Shown here: positions 23,767 through 33,245 of the stretch, piece after piece | How the letters are laid out: every line of letters begins with the position of its first letter | How positions within the stretch are numbered: position 1 is the first letter of the stretch | Source of the DNA: Rhodococcus sp. ARC_M5 | GTDB taxonomy: Bacteria > Actinomycetota > Actinomycetes > Mycobacteriales > Mycobacteriaceae | DNA: 64,000 nucleotides | Direction of reading: 5' to 3' | Assembly (NCBI RefSeq): GCF_022810405.1 | Contig: NZ_JALGQE010000006.1 | Location: 248,001 to 312,000 of the forward strand | The notes under the pieces: generated by a model | Told to the model about the DNA's origin: nothing | What the model saw: the letters and a program-made list of their open reading frames with translations, nothing else | Databases searched by the model: none | Program-made: the position numbers and the translations under genes

Positions 23767-24389
23767 TCTTGTTCGCTCGCAATGGCATTGACCGCGGCGA
23801 CGGTGATGGGGCTGCCACCACGCCTGCCTCGAACAACCAGATACTCGACGCCGAGGTCGGCTGCGATCAGATCCTCCTTCGACTCCGCTGCGCCGATGAA
23901 TCCGACCGGCCCGCCGACGATGGCTGCGGGTTTCGGGGCTCCGGCCGCGAGCATCTCCATCAGGTGGAACAGTGCGGTCGGCGCGTTTCCGATGGCGACG
24001 ACGGCACCGCCGAGCTTGTCGCCCCACAACTCCAGCGCGGCAGCGGTTCTCGTGGTTCCCATACTCCGAGCCAAATCCGGTACCCGAGGATCGGACAGGG
24101 TGCACAGCACCTCGTTGTCGGCCGGAAGACGCCGACGAGTGATGCCGGTGGCCACCATGTTCGCGTCGCACAGAATCGGCGCTCCCGAGTTCAGTGCCGC
24201 GCGAGCGGAGGTCACGACCGTGGGGGTGTACCCGATCGTCTCGGTCAGATCGATCTCTCCGACCGCGTGGATCATGCGCACGACGACCTGTGCGACATCC
24301 GGGGCGAACCGAGACAGATCTGCTTCGGCGCGGATGGTCGCGAACGATTGTCGGTAGATCTCCGCGCCGTCGCGGACGTAGTCGTGCAT
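23763..24389 (-). CDS. cobH: CobH, precorrin-8X methylmutase
   Basis: Moves the C11 methyl to C12, giving hydrogenobyrinic acid. 208 residues from ATG 24389 ([16 protein letters not shown]), the M. tuberculosis CobH length; a GTG three codons upstream (24398) is possible. Catalytic His in [10 protein letters not shown], then [10 protein letters not shown] and [13 protein letters not shown]. Lies between cobG and cobIJ on the same strand, a standard cobGHIJ operon. Confidence 0.94.
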   Translation of the reverse strand: MHDYVRDGAEIYRQSFATIRAEADLSRFAPDVAQVVVRMIHAVGEIDLTETIGYTPTVVTSARAALNSGAPILCDANMVATGITRRRLPADNEVLCTLSDPRVPDLARSMGTTRTAAALELWGDKLGGAVVAIGNAPTALFHLMEMLAAGAPKPAAIVGGPVGFIGAAESKEDLIAADLGVEYLVVRGRRGGSPITVAAVNAIASEQE

Positions 24390-24457
24390 GCGGATCACGA
24401 TAGGGGAGAGGGACCCCTCAGCAGACAGCCGGTCGTCCCTCGGGCCGAGGCACCCAC

Positions 24458-25588
24458 TCAGGACACGCGGTAGCCGATTCCCGTCGCGATGACGTCGGTC
24501 ACCTCGCCCTTGGGTCGTCCGCAACGCCGTTCGCACCCGGACCAATGTTGCCGTTCGTCGCGCGGAGTCATCCGGGCATCGACTGCCGCGGAGAGGTCTG
24601 CTCGCACGTCGGCCAACGACTTCTCGCATCCCGGAGATCCGGTGCAGGCGCTCACCCGAATCCACGGCGACGCCGCGTCGAAGATCAGTCCCATCGGGGC
24701 GAGCACGCGGACGACCTGTTCGGCCGGTTCCTCGTCCACGTCGCAGACGATCAGCGAGCGCCACGGGGTCATGATCAGCGGGCGGTCGATGGCCGCGAGG
24801 AACTCGGCGAGCCGCGCCCCGAGAACGCCGTTGGCCAATCCCGCAGCCAGCGCCACCAGTCCGTCGTCCTGGTCGAGCCATCCGATCGGTGGCACCTCCA
24901 CAGGTGCGGGCATCGGCAGGACGGGGCCGGCCGAGAGCCCGAGACGGTCCACGATCCGGGCCGGCCCGTCGTCCAATTCGGCCACCCGCCACTGGGACTG
25001 CCGCAGTTCGACGAAAGCACCCGCGCAGTTCAGCAGCGTGGACACGACACGGTCTCGGTCCACGCGAACGCCGCTGTCCCGGCCCGCCAACAGCACCGCG
25101 TAGGACCCGTCCGACTGGGCGTAGGCACCGAAATCCGGTTCGAGTCCGCACAGGTCGCCTCGGCCGTCGTCGAGTGCGAACAGTGTCCTCCCCGGCAGGT
25201 CCGCCAGATCGGGTCGCGCACACAGGCCCTCGTCCAATGCACCGACCAGCGCGCGCACATCGGTGAGACCTCCCAACCGGCCCGACAGGGGAGAGGCGAG
25301 GATGTTGCGCACCCGCTCGTGAGTCGATGACGGGAGCAACCCTGCGTCGGCCAACCTGCTCGCGAAGCCGTCCGGGTCCGACACCGCCCGCACCTGAATA
25401 TTGCCCCGCGAGGTCAGCTCCAACGTGCCGTCGCCCAGCTCGGCTGCGGCCTGCGCCAGCACCTGCATCTGTTCCGGTGCCACGACGCCGCCGGGCAGCC
25501 GGATTCGCGCCAGCGGCCCGTCTGCGGCCAGGTGGGTCGTCAACGCTCCTGGGCAGCCGTCGGGCACCGACCTCTCTGGCGAACTCAT
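24458..25588 (-). CDS. cobG: CobG, precorrin-3B synthase
   Basis: O2-dependent ring contraction enzyme, the mark of the aerobic cobalamin route. 376 residues of the sulfite/nitrite-reductase fold, with cluster ligands in [14 protein letters not shown] and [12 protein letters not shown] (four Cys in the C-x5-C ... C-x3-C pattern). ATG 25588 (MSSPERSV) is preferred over the upstream in-frame 25645. Divergent from the riboswitch-led cobN. Confidence 0.9.
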   Translation of the reverse strand: MSSPERSVPDGCPGALTTHLAADGPLARIRLPGGVVAPEQMQVLAQAAAELGDGTLELTSRGNIQVRAVSDPDGFASRLADAGLLPSSTHERVRNILASPLSGRLGGLTDVRALVGALDEGLCARPDLADLPGRTLFALDDGRGDLCGLEPDFGAYAQSDGSYAVLLAGRDSGVRVDRDRVVSTLLNCAGAFVELRQSQWRVAELDDGPARIVDRLGLSAGPVLPMPAPVEVPPIGWLDQDDGLVALAAGLANGVLGARLAEFLAAIDRPLIMTPWRSLIVCDVDEEPAEQVVRVLAPMGLIFDAASPWIRVSACTGSPGCEKSLADVRADLSAAVDARMTPRDERQHWSGCERRCGRPKGEVTDVIATGIGYRVS

Positions 25589-25634
25589 GGTCACCAGGCT
25601 ACAAGCGCAACGGGTGGCCCGATTCCACGCTCGC

Positions 25635-25775
25635 CCCGGTAGCATTCGATATCCACGGCTCCGGCCGAGAGGAAACCGGCGAGAATCCGGTACGGTCGCG
25701 CCACTGTGATGGCCCTCGGTCCTTCGGGACGGGGCAGAAGTCAGACCCTCTCACCGACGAACCGAAGAGAAGTTA
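25635..25775 (+). promoter_or_regulatory. Cobalamin riboswitch upstream of cobN
   Basis: Reading downstream: GAGGAAACCGGCGAGAATCC (25668-25687), then the B12 box GCCACTGTGAT (25700-25710), a hairpin from GGTCCTTCGGGAC, and GAAGTCAGACC. These are the diagnostic adenosylcobalamin aptamer elements. About 45 nt separate the aptamer from a GAGGAGGG Shine-Dalgarno at 25804-25811 ahead of the cobN GTG. The edges are approximate. Off-switch control of cobN by coenzyme B12 is inferred from the class. Confidence 0.9.
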
Positions 25776-25819
25776 TACCGATCATCAGGGGCGCGAAACC
25801 CCCGAGGAGGGCGTTACCC

Positions 25820-28800
25820 GTGTTCTTGTTGCTGTCCACGTCGGACACCGATCTGCTCAGCGCCCGTGCCAGCGGAGCAGACTTCGCCTGGGGCAATCCA
25901 TCGCGCCTGCTCGCCGAGGACATTCCGGCGATGGCCGAATCGGCCGAATTGATCATCGTGCGCATCCTGGGATCTCGGCGCTCGTGGGAGTCGGGGATCG
26001 ACGCCGTCCTCGCCACCGGACTGCCGGTCGTCGTACTGGGCGGCGAACAGGCACCCGACGCGGACCTGATGGAGATCTCGACCGTGCCTGCCAACGTTGC
26101 CGCGCAGGCGCACAACTACTTGGCCGAGGGCGGATCCGACAACCTCCGTCAGCTGTACAACTTTCTCTCCGACACCGTGTTGCTGACCGGGAACGGTTTC
26201 GACGCGCCGCGGCACCTACCGACGTGGGGCCACCTCGAGCGCCACTCCACTCCGCACTCCGACGGTCCGACGGTGGCGATCCTGTATTACCGCGCCCAGC
26301 ACCTGGCCGGAAACACGACGTACATCGATGCCCTCGCCGCCGCGGTGGAGAACGCCGGGGCCACCGCGCTTCCGATCTACTGCGCCTCGCTGCGTACCGC
26401 GGAGCCCGACCTCCTCGACACCCTGAAATCGGCGGACGCCCTGATCGTGACCGTTCTCGCGGCGGGAGGAACCAAACCGGCCGGGGCGTCGGCGGGCGGC
26501 GACGACGAGGCCTGGAACGTTGCCGAGCTGGCTGCGCTCGACGTACCGATCCTGCAGGGTCTGTGCCTGACGAGTTCGCGCGCGACGTGGGCCGAGAACG
26601 ACGACGGACTGTCCCCACTGGACGTAGCCACGCAGGTTGCCGTGCCAGAGTTCGACGGCCGCCTCATCACGGTCCCGTTCTCGTTCAAGGAAATCGACGA
26701 CGACGGTTTGACGACGTACGTCCCCGATCTCGAACGAGCCGCCCGGGTCGCAGGCATCGCCGTCCGGCACGCGCGGCTGCGGCACATTCCGGCAGCCGAT
26801 CGCCGCATCGCCCTGATGTTCTCGGCGTACCCCACCAAGCATGCGCGAATAGGCAACGCCGTCGGCCTCGACACCCCGGCCAGCGCGATCGCGCTGATGT
26901 CGGACATGCGCACCGCCGGCTACGACCTCGGACCGATCGAGGGCCCGGATTCGGTGCCCGGTCTGGCTGCGCGCGACGGCGACGCGCTCATCCACGCGCT
27001 GATCGCCCGCGGCGGTCAGGATCCGAACTGGCTCACCGACGCCCAGCTCGAGGGCAACCCCATTCGCATCTCGGCGGCGCAGTACGGCCGGTGGTTCGAG
27101 CAGCTTCCCGCGGATCTGCGCGACGGCGTGATCGAGCATTGGGGCCCGGCACCCGGCGATCTCTATGTCGATCGATCTGCCGATCCGGCCGGTGAAATCG
27201 TCATCGCTGCCATGCAATTCGGCAATGTGGTCATCATGGTCCAACCGCCGCGCGGGTTCGGCGAAAAGCCGGTTGCGATCTATCACGACCCGGATCTGCC
27301 ACCGAGCCATCACTATCTGGCGGCGTATCGGTGGATCTCGGCCACGCAGGCCGACGGCGGGTTCGGTGCAGACGCGATGGTGCACCTGGGCAAGCACGGC
27401 AATCTCGAATGGCTGCCCGGCAAGACGCTCGGGATGTCCGCTTCCTGCGGAACCGATGCGGCCTTGGGCGATCTGCCGCTCATCTATCCCTTCCTCGTCA
27501 ACGATCCGGGCGAAGGCACGCAGGCCAAGCGGCGGGCGCACGCCACACTCGTCGATCACCTGATTCCGCCGATGGCGCGCGCCGAGAGCTACGGCGACAT
27601 CTCGCGGCTCGAGCAATTGCTCGACGAGCACGCGAACATCTCGACACTCGATCCGGCCAAGCTGCCCGCGATCCGGCAGCAGATCTGGACCCTCATGACG
27701 GCGGCACAGATGCACAAGGACCTCGGACTGGAGGAGCGCCCCGACGAGGAAGTGTTCGACGACATGTTGCTCAACGTCGACGGGTGGCTGTGCGAGATCA
27801 AGGACGTGCAGATCCGCGACGGACTGCACATCCTGGGGCAGGAACCGGTCGGAGACGCCGAGGTCGAACTGGTTCTCGCAATGCTGCGGGCCCGGCAGAT
27901 GTGGGGCGGGGAGCAGACGGTTCCCGGGCTGCGAGAAGCACTGGGGCTCAGCGAGGACGGCGACGAGGATCGCACCCGCGTCGACAGCATCGAGGCCGTC
28001 GCCCACGGATTGGTCGCTGCGATGCAGGCAACGCAGTGGGATCCCGCCGCGGCCGCGCGGGTGGCGGGCGAGCACGGCGCAGTGGTTGCGCAGATTCTCG
28101 AGTTCGCCGCAGCCGAGGTCGTCCCGCGACTGCGCGGGACTTCGCGCGAGATCGCTCAGGTACTGCACGCGCTCGACGGAGGTTTCATCGAGGCAGGGCC
28201 GAGTGGTTCACCGTTGCGCGGACTCATCAACGTGTTGCCCACGGGTCGCAACTTCTATTCCGTCGATCCGAAGGCCGTGCCGTCGAAGTTGGCGTGGGAG
28301 ACCGGGCAGGCGATGGCGGAGTCCTTGCTCGCTCGCTACCGCCAGGATCACGGCGAATGGCCGAAATCCGTCGGGCTGTCGGTGTGGGGTACGTCGGCCA
28401 TGCGGACCTCCGGCGACGACATCGCGGAGGTGTTCGCCCTGCTGGGAGTCTCGCCGGTGTGGGACGAGGCGTCGCGCCGGGTGACGCGGCTCCAGGTGAT
28501 CGACCTCGCGGAGCTCGATCGCCCCCGTATCGACGTGACGGTCCGCATCAGTGGATTCTTCCGCGACGCGTTCCCCCACGTGCTCGCGTTGCTCGACGAT
28601 GCGGTCCGTATGGTCGCCGCATTGGACGAGCCGGCCGATCAGAACTACGTGCGAGCGCATGCGCAGGCCGATCTCGCCGAGCACGGTGACGAACGGCGCT
28701 CCACCACACGCATTTTCGGCTCGAAGCCGGGCACGTACGGCGCCGGGTTGCTCCAGCTGATCGACAGCAAGACCTGGCGCAGCGACGACGACCTGGCGCA

Positions 28801-29425
28801 GGTCTACACCACCTGGGGCGGCTTCGCGTACGGCCGCGGTCTCGACGGCGTTCCGGCCTCGGACGACATGCGCACCGCCTACAAGCGCATTGCCGTCGCC
28901 GCAAAGAACACCGATACGCGTGAGCACGACATCGCCGACTCCGACGACTATTTCCAGTACCACGGCGGCATGGTCGCAACCGTGCGTGCGTTGACCGGAA
29001 AGTCGCCCGAGGCGTACATCGGTGACAGCACGCGGCCGGAATCGGTTCGCACGCGCACGCTCTCGGAAGAGACGGCGAGGGTCTTCCGCGCGCGGGTGGT
29101 GAACCCGCGGTGGCTCGAAGCGATGCGCAGGCACGGTTACAAGGGCGCATTCGAGATGGCGGCGACCGTGGACTACCTGTTCGGCTACGACGCGACGACC
29201 GACGTGGTGCAGGACTGGATGTACGAAAAGCTGGCCGAGACGTACGTGCTCGACGAGCAGAACAAGAAGTTCATGCAGCAGTCCAATCCGTGGGCGCTGC
29301 ACGGTATCGCGGAGCGGCTACTCGAAGCGGCGGAGCGAAAGATGTGGGCCGAGCCGGACAAGCAGGTTCTCGACGGCTTGCGTCAGGTGTATCTGGAAAC
29401 CGAGGGCGAGCTCGAAGGGGAGTAG
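25820..29425 (+). CDS. cobN: CobN, cobaltochelatase large subunit
   Basis: ATP-dependent insertion of cobalt into hydrogenobyrinate a,c-diamide together with CobS/CobT-type partners, which are not in the window. 1,201 residues from GTG 25820, chosen because GAGGAGGG lies about 8 nt upstream and VFLLLSTSDTDLLSARASG matches the CobN N-terminus. The open frame to 25706 runs through the riboswitch. It contains HLGKHGNLEWLPGK, SCGTDAALGDLP and other Mg-chelatase H-subunit motifs, and ends in the C-terminal VWEKL-like segment. Followed 18 bp later by a PPOX gene. Confidence 0.95.
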   Translation: MFLLLSTSDTDLLSARASGADFAWGNPSRLLAEDIPAMAESAELIIVRILGSRRSWESGIDAVLATGLPVVVLGGEQAPDADLMEISTVPANVAAQAHNYLAEGGSDNLRQLYNFLSDTVLLTGNGFDAPRHLPTWGHLERHSTPHSDGPTVAILYYRAQHLAGNTTYIDALAAAVENAGATALPIYCASLRTAEPDLLDTLKSADALIVTVLAAGGTKPAGASAGGDDEAWNVAELAALDVPILQGLCLTSSRATWAENDDGLSPLDVATQVAVPEFDGRLITVPFSFKEIDDDGLTTYVPDLERAARVAGIAVRHARLRHIPAADRRIALMFSAYPTKHARIGNAVGLDTPASAIALMSDMRTAGYDLGPIEGPDSVPGLAARDGDALIHALIARGGQDPNWLTDAQLEGNPIRISAAQYGRWFEQLPADLRDGVIEHWGPAPGDLYVDRSADPAGEIVIAAMQFGNVVIMVQPPRGFGEKPVAIYHDPDLPPSHHYLAAYRWISATQADGGFGADAMVHLGKHGNLEWLPGKTLGMSASCGTDAALGDLPLIYPFLVNDPGEGTQAKRRAHATLVDHLIPPMARAESYGDISRLEQLLDEHANISTLDPAKLPAIRQQIWTLMTAAQMHKDLGLEERPDEEVFDDMLLNVDGWLCEIKDVQIRDGLHILGQEPVGDAEVELVLAMLRARQMWGGEQTVPGLREALGLSEDGDEDRTRVDSIEAVAHGLVAAMQATQWDPAAAARVAGEHGAVVAQILEFAAAEVVPRLRGTSREIAQVLHALDGGFIEAGPSGSPLRGLINVLPTGRNFYSVDPKAVPSKLAWETGQAMAESLLARYRQDHGEWPKSVGLSVWGTSAMRTSGDDIAEVFALLGVSPVWDEASRRVTRLQVIDLAELDRPRIDVTVRISGFFRDAFPHVLALLDDAVRMVAALDEPADQNYVRAHAQADLAEHGDERRSTTRIFGSKPGTYGAGLLQLIDSKTWRSDDDLAQVYTTWGGFAYGRGLDGVPASDDMRTAYKRIAVAAKNTDTREHDIADSDDYFQYHGGMVATVRALTGKSPEAYIGDSTRPESVRTRTLSEETARVFRARVVNPRWLEAMRRHGYKGAFEMAATVDYLFGYDATTDVVQDWMYEKLAETYVLDEQNKKFMQQSNPWALHGIAERLLEAAERKMWAEPDKQVLDGLRQVYLETEGELEGE

Positions 29426-29443
29426 CGACGTACTCTGAGCGGT

Positions 29444-29824
29444 ATGGCTGCCACCTTCGAAGACATTGCCAAGGGCAAGTACGTACTGCTGACGACGTTC
29501 AAGAAGGACGGCACCGGGGTGCCGACCCCGCTGTGGGGTGCACTCGACGGGAATCGGCTGCTGGTGTGGACGGTGGCCGATTCATGGAAGGTCAAACGAA
29601 TTCGGCGCAATTCCGCAGTCACCCTGGCGCCGTGCGACATGCGCGGTAACCCCAAGGGAGACGCGGTCGAGGCGCGGGCCGAGATACTCGACGCGGCCGA
29701 GACGGAGAAGGCCCGTGCAGCGATCGCGTCGAAGTACGGCATTCTCGGCTGGCTCACCGTCAAGGGGAGTGTGCTGCGCCGGGGCAAGAGCGGCTCCGTC
29801 GGGCTGGCGATCACCGCCGCCTGA
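29444..29824 (+). CDS. PPOX-class F420-dependent oxidoreductase, Rv2061c type
   Basis: 126-residue split-barrel protein from ATG 29444. YVLLTTFKKDGTGVPTPLWGAL, LLVWTVADSWKVKRIRRN and VTLAPCDMRGNPKGDAVE are typical of the TIGR03666/Rv2061c group. It probably binds F420 or FMN; the substrate is unknown. Its place 18 bp after cobN copies Rv2062c-Rv2061c, so it is likely transcribed from the same riboswitch-controlled promoter. Confidence 0.85.
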   Translation: MAATFEDIAKGKYVLLTTFKKDGTGVPTPLWGALDGNRLLVWTVADSWKVKRIRRNSAVTLAPCDMRGNPKGDAVEARAEILDAAETEKARAAIASKYGILGWLTVKGSVLRRGKSGSVGLAITAA

Positions 29825-29907
29825 GGCGAAGTCGGCACCATCACTCGTATGCGCAGTTCCGAATGCTTCATGAGGCAGCTTCCCCTGCTGCCGGAATGGA
29901 GCATCAC

Positions 29908-30333
29908 GTGCCTATTGCAGTGACCGATTACAACCATGTTCGCCTCACCGTCAGCGACATCGACCGGTCCCGGTCGTTCTACGATTCGGTGTTCGGCTTC
30001 GACGTCGCGTACGCCTGGGATCCCGACGCGGACGAAGAGACCAAGGAGGCCCTCTGCTTCCTCTTCGGCGGCGTCATCTACAAGTTCGGCGGCGGCCTGC
30101 TGGGTCTGCGGCCGGTCGCACCGAGCGACGACACGTTCGCCGAGGACCGCTGCGGGCTCGATCACCTGAGCTTCACGGTGGACACCCGCGCCGCGCTCGA
30201 GGACGCAGTGAAGACACTCGACGAGTTGGGCATCGCGCACGAGGGCATCAAGGACGCAGGACCCGGACTGTCCATCCTGGAGTTCCGCGACCCCGACAAC
30301 ATTGCACTCGAGCTCTCCGGCCCCGACAAGTAA
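29908..30333 (+). CDS. VOC-superfamily (glyoxalase/dioxygenase-like) protein
   Basis: 141 residues from GTG 29908, preferred because ATGGAG sits 6-12 nt ahead and the fold begins at once (YNHVRLTVSDIDRSRSFYDSVFGF). In-frame ATGs at 29863 and 29896 exist. One beta-alpha-beta-beta-beta pair follows, with metal-ligand positions at NHVRL, DHLSF and a Glu in NIALEL. Could be a metal-dependent lyase, dioxygenase or resistance protein; no substrate is evident. Ends 4 bp before the convergent tldE. Confidence 0.78.
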   Translation: MPIAVTDYNHVRLTVSDIDRSRSFYDSVFGFDVAYAWDPDADEETKEALCFLFGGVIYKFGGGLLGLRPVAPSDDTFAEDRCGLDHLSFTVDTRAALEDAVKTLDELGIAHEGIKDAGPGLSILEFRDPDNIALELSGPDK

Positions 30334-30337
30334 AGCA

Positions 30338-31711
30338 CTACTGAGCAGCGCTGACCGACGACATGTGAAAGTCCGGGATGCGTAACGGCGGCATTGCTGT
30401 GCGGGTGAACCAGTCCTTCCACTCGCGCGGCAGTGTCGCCTCGGTTTTTCCCGCCTCGGTAACGCGTCGCAGCAGGTCCAGGGGGCTTTCGTTGAACCGG
30501 AAGTTGTTGACTGCGCCGATGATTCGACCGTCCTCGATGGCGTAGACACCGTCCCTGGTCAGGCCGGTGAGCAGCAGCGAGGTCGGATCGACCTCTCGGA
30601 TGTACCAGAGTGTGGTCAGCAGCAGACCGCGCTCGGTTGCGGCGACCATGTCGTCCAGCCGGGTGTCGGTGCCGCCGGTCATGACGAGGTTGTCTCCCGG
30701 GACCGCAACGGGTGCGCCGAATCTCTGCGCTGCTGATCGCGGGTAGGACAGGGCCGCCACCGAACCGTCGCGCACCCAGTCGACGCGTTCGATGTCCATG
30801 CCGTTGTCGAACACCGATACCGAATCACTCGACGACCCGACCACCACGAACGGCACGTGCTCGAGTCCGGATTCGCGAGGATCGGAGTACAGCGTCAGCG
30901 GCAGTTCGGTGAGCTTCTCGCCGACGCGTGTTCCCCCTGCCCGCGAGAGTGCGGTGCGTCCCTCCTGCGCCCCGCGGCCTTCCATGGTCCACATCAGGTA
31001 GATCATGAGGTCGGCCACGGCCGACGGTGGCAGCAGTGTCTCGTAGCGACCGGCGGGCAGTTCGATGGTGTTTCGAGCCCAGCCGAGTCGAGTGGACAGC
31101 TCGGCCAACATGGTTCCGGTAGAGACGTCCTGGAAGTCGGTGGTTCCGGTGCCCACCCACGCGCTCGCCCCGGATCGCTTGCCGTTGATCTCGACCGAAC
31201 CTGTGGGTTGAGTGAACGTACGACGAACACCGGTCGAGGTTCCGAGCCAGACGTTGTCGACGGTGTGCTGAGCGAACCCGTACAGCGCGTCATCGCCATC
31301 GAAGCCGACGTTCAATTCCGTTGCCAGCGAGCCGAACACGTCGATCGACGTGTGCGTCGCACTGCGGTCCCAGTCCTCCGAGCCGGAGGCAGCAACGACC
31401 GAATCCGGGGTCAGCAGCGGCATCGCGTCCTCGGCAGGCTCTGCCGACCGCGCTGCCGCTTCGCTCGCCCGAACCACGGCCGCAATGTCGTCCGGATCGA
31501 CACTCGTCGACGACACGGTACCGACTCGAACGGTCGAGTCTCGCACGATGGAGACCACCTCCCATCGCCGGGAGGTCGCGATTCCGTTGGTGGTCATCGA
31601 GTTTCCGGCCCACCGCAGTGTTGCGTCGCTGGAGTCGGTGACGATCACGATGGTGTCGTCGACACTCGCGCAGGCGAGTGCACGTTCGATCACGAGCTGC
31701 GCGGCGATCAT
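30338..31711 (-). CDS. tldE: TldE/PmbA-family protein (TldD partner)
   Basis: 457 residues from ATG 31711. C-terminal PmbA/TldE features: MWTMEGRGAQEGRTALSRAGG, a conserved PGGDTR-like segment (VMTGGTDTRLDDM) and GVYAIEDGRIIGAVNNFRFNESP. It lacks the HExxxH metal motif, as expected for the non-catalytic half of the TldD/E protease. The start overlaps the tldD stop (ATGA), giving equal translation. In other bacteria the heterodimer degrades unfolded peptides and matures microcin-type peptides; here no peptide substrate is adjacent. Confidence 0.9.
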   Translation of the reverse strand: MIAAQLVIERALACASVDDTIVIVTDSSDATLRWAGNSMTTNGIATSRRWEVVSIVRDSTVRVGTVSSTSVDPDDIAAVVRASEAAARSAEPAEDAMPLLTPDSVVAASGSEDWDRSATHTSIDVFGSLATELNVGFDGDDALYGFAQHTVDNVWLGTSTGVRRTFTQPTGSVEINGKRSGASAWVGTGTTDFQDVSTGTMLAELSTRLGWARNTIELPAGRYETLLPPSAVADLMIYLMWTMEGRGAQEGRTALSRAGGTRVGEKLTELPLTLYSDPRESGLEHVPFVVVGSSSDSVSVFDNGMDIERVDWVRDGSVAALSYPRSAAQRFGAPVAVPGDNLVMTGGTDTRLDDMVAATERGLLLTTLWYIREVDPTSLLLTGLTRDGVYAIEDGRIIGAVNNFRFNESPLDLLRRVTEAGKTEATLPREWKDWFTRTAMPPLRIPDFHMSSVSAAQ

Positions 31712-33234
31712 CGACCTGCCTCCGATCGGGTGTTCAGGACGTTGACTCCACGAAAGAGCGCGACCGGACAGCCGTGGCTGACCGCGGCCACCTGTCCGGG
31801 TTGGGCCTTACCGCAGTTGAATGCACCGCCGAGTCGCCAGGTGGACGCTCCGCCGAGCAGTGCCAGAGAGCCCCAGAATTCGGTGGTGGTCGCCTGGTAC
31901 GCAACGTCGCGCACCTGGCCGTCGAGCACGCCGTTGCGGATGCGGTAGAAGCGTTGCCCGGTGAACTGGAAGTTGTAGCGCTGCATGTCGATGGACCAGC
32001 TTTTGTCGCCGACGACGTAGATGCCGTCCTCCACCTCGCCGATGACGTCGGCGGTGGACCGATCGGTGTCGGGGTCGGCCTGCAGCGACACGTTCGCCAT
32101 CCGCTGGATCGGAACGTGATGCGGAGAATCGGCGTACGAACACCCGTTGGATCGCTCGAGCCCGAGTTTCGGTGCGAACACTCGATCGAGTTGGTAACCG
32201 ACGAGTGTCCCGTCGCGCACCAGGTCCCATCTCTGCGACGCCACTCCGTCGTCGTCCCAGCCGATACTGGCCAGGCCGTTGATCTCGGTCCGATCGGCGG
32301 TGACGTGCATGATGGGCGATCCGTAGCGCAATGTCCCCAACTGATCAGGGGTTGCGAACGAGGTACCGGCGTAGGCGGCCTCGTACCCGATGGCCCGATC
32401 GTATTCCGTTGCGTGCCCGATCGACTCGTGAATGGTGAGCCACAGATTGCTGGGATCGATGACCAGATCGGTGGGTCCCGCCACGACGGTCGGTGCCTTC
32501 ACCTTCTCGGCCAACCATTCGGGAATCCGGGCCAGCTCGTCGGCCCAGTCCCACGTGCTGTGCTCACCCAGATATTCCCAGCCCCGTCCGACGGGTGGCG
32601 CGAGCGTGCGCATGGTCTCGAACGCACCGGCGGATCGATCCACCGTGGTGGCCTCGAACTGCGGATGGAGTCGCACTCGCTGCTGCACGATGCTGCTGCC
32701 GGCCAGATCTGCGTAGAACGACTGTTCCTTGACCTGCAGCACCGAGGCGGTGACGTGGTCGACCCCGTCCGACGCGGCCAGCCGAGACGAATACTCCGCC
32801 AGCAGCGCCACCTTCTCGGTGGTGGGTACCGCGAACGGGTCGATCTCGTACTCGGACACCCACGTTGCATCCGAGTACACCGGCTCGGCAGCGAGTTCTA
32901 CGTGCTCGCGGTTGAGCGATCTGAGGGCCGTCGCCACCTCGATTGCACTCCGGGCCGTGGCTGCGGCGGCCTCGGTGCCGAGTTCTGCGTGCGAGGCGAA
33001 ACCCCAGGTGCCGTCGACCACCACCCGCACGGCGAGGCCGATCTCACCGGCATCGATGACGGATTGAACGGAGCCGTCGCGCAGCGAGATCGACTGAGTC
33101 GTCGAGCGCTGCACCCGAACGTCGGCATGTGTCGCACCTGCCGACCGTGCCGTGCTCAGCGCGGCATCCGCGAGGGCACGCAAGGGTAGAGCCAGGAAGT
33201 CTGCGTCGACCGACCGATCCGATTGTCTCGTCAC
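31708..33234 (-). CDS. tldD: TldD-family metalloprotease
   Basis: 508 residues from GTG 33234. It has the catalytic HESIGHATEYDR (HExxxH), then YGSPIMHVTADRTEI, ERSNGCSYADSPHHVPIQRMANVSL and the GGAFNCGKAQPG metal-site Cys region. The open frame continues another 790 bp upstream, antisense to the TSUP gene, but that part is not TldD-like. First gene of the tldDE pair. The active site looks intact. Confidence 0.91.
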   Translation of the reverse strand: MTRQSDRSVDADFLALPLRALADAALSTARSAGATHADVRVQRSTTQSISLRDGSVQSVIDAGEIGLAVRVVVDGTWGFASHAELGTEAAAATARSAIEVATALRSLNREHVELAAEPVYSDATWVSEYEIDPFAVPTTEKVALLAEYSSRLAASDGVDHVTASVLQVKEQSFYADLAGSSIVQQRVRLHPQFEATTVDRSAGAFETMRTLAPPVGRGWEYLGEHSTWDWADELARIPEWLAEKVKAPTVVAGPTDLVIDPSNLWLTIHESIGHATEYDRAIGYEAAYAGTSFATPDQLGTLRYGSPIMHVTADRTEINGLASIGWDDDGVASQRWDLVRDGTLVGYQLDRVFAPKLGLERSNGCSYADSPHHVPIQRMANVSLQADPDTDRSTADVIGEVEDGIYVVGDKSWSIDMQRYNFQFTGQRFYRIRNGVLDGQVRDVAYQATTTEFWGSLALLGGASTWRLGGAFNCGKAQPGQVAAVSHGCPVALFRGVNVLNTRSEAGR

Positions 33235-33245
33235 GACTGCTGACG

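Noticed and set aside
22483-24357. 624-codon plus-strand frame across cobIJ and cobH
   Set aside because: Shadow; the minus-strand methyltransferase and methylmutase motifs are unambiguous.
30338-33234. TldD/TldE as part of a RiPP maturation cluster with the nearby synthetase
   Set aside because: No precursor peptide or RiPP modification gene is adjacent, and the synthetase is about 7 kb away with housekeeping genes between. Ordinary housekeeping tldDE is more likely.
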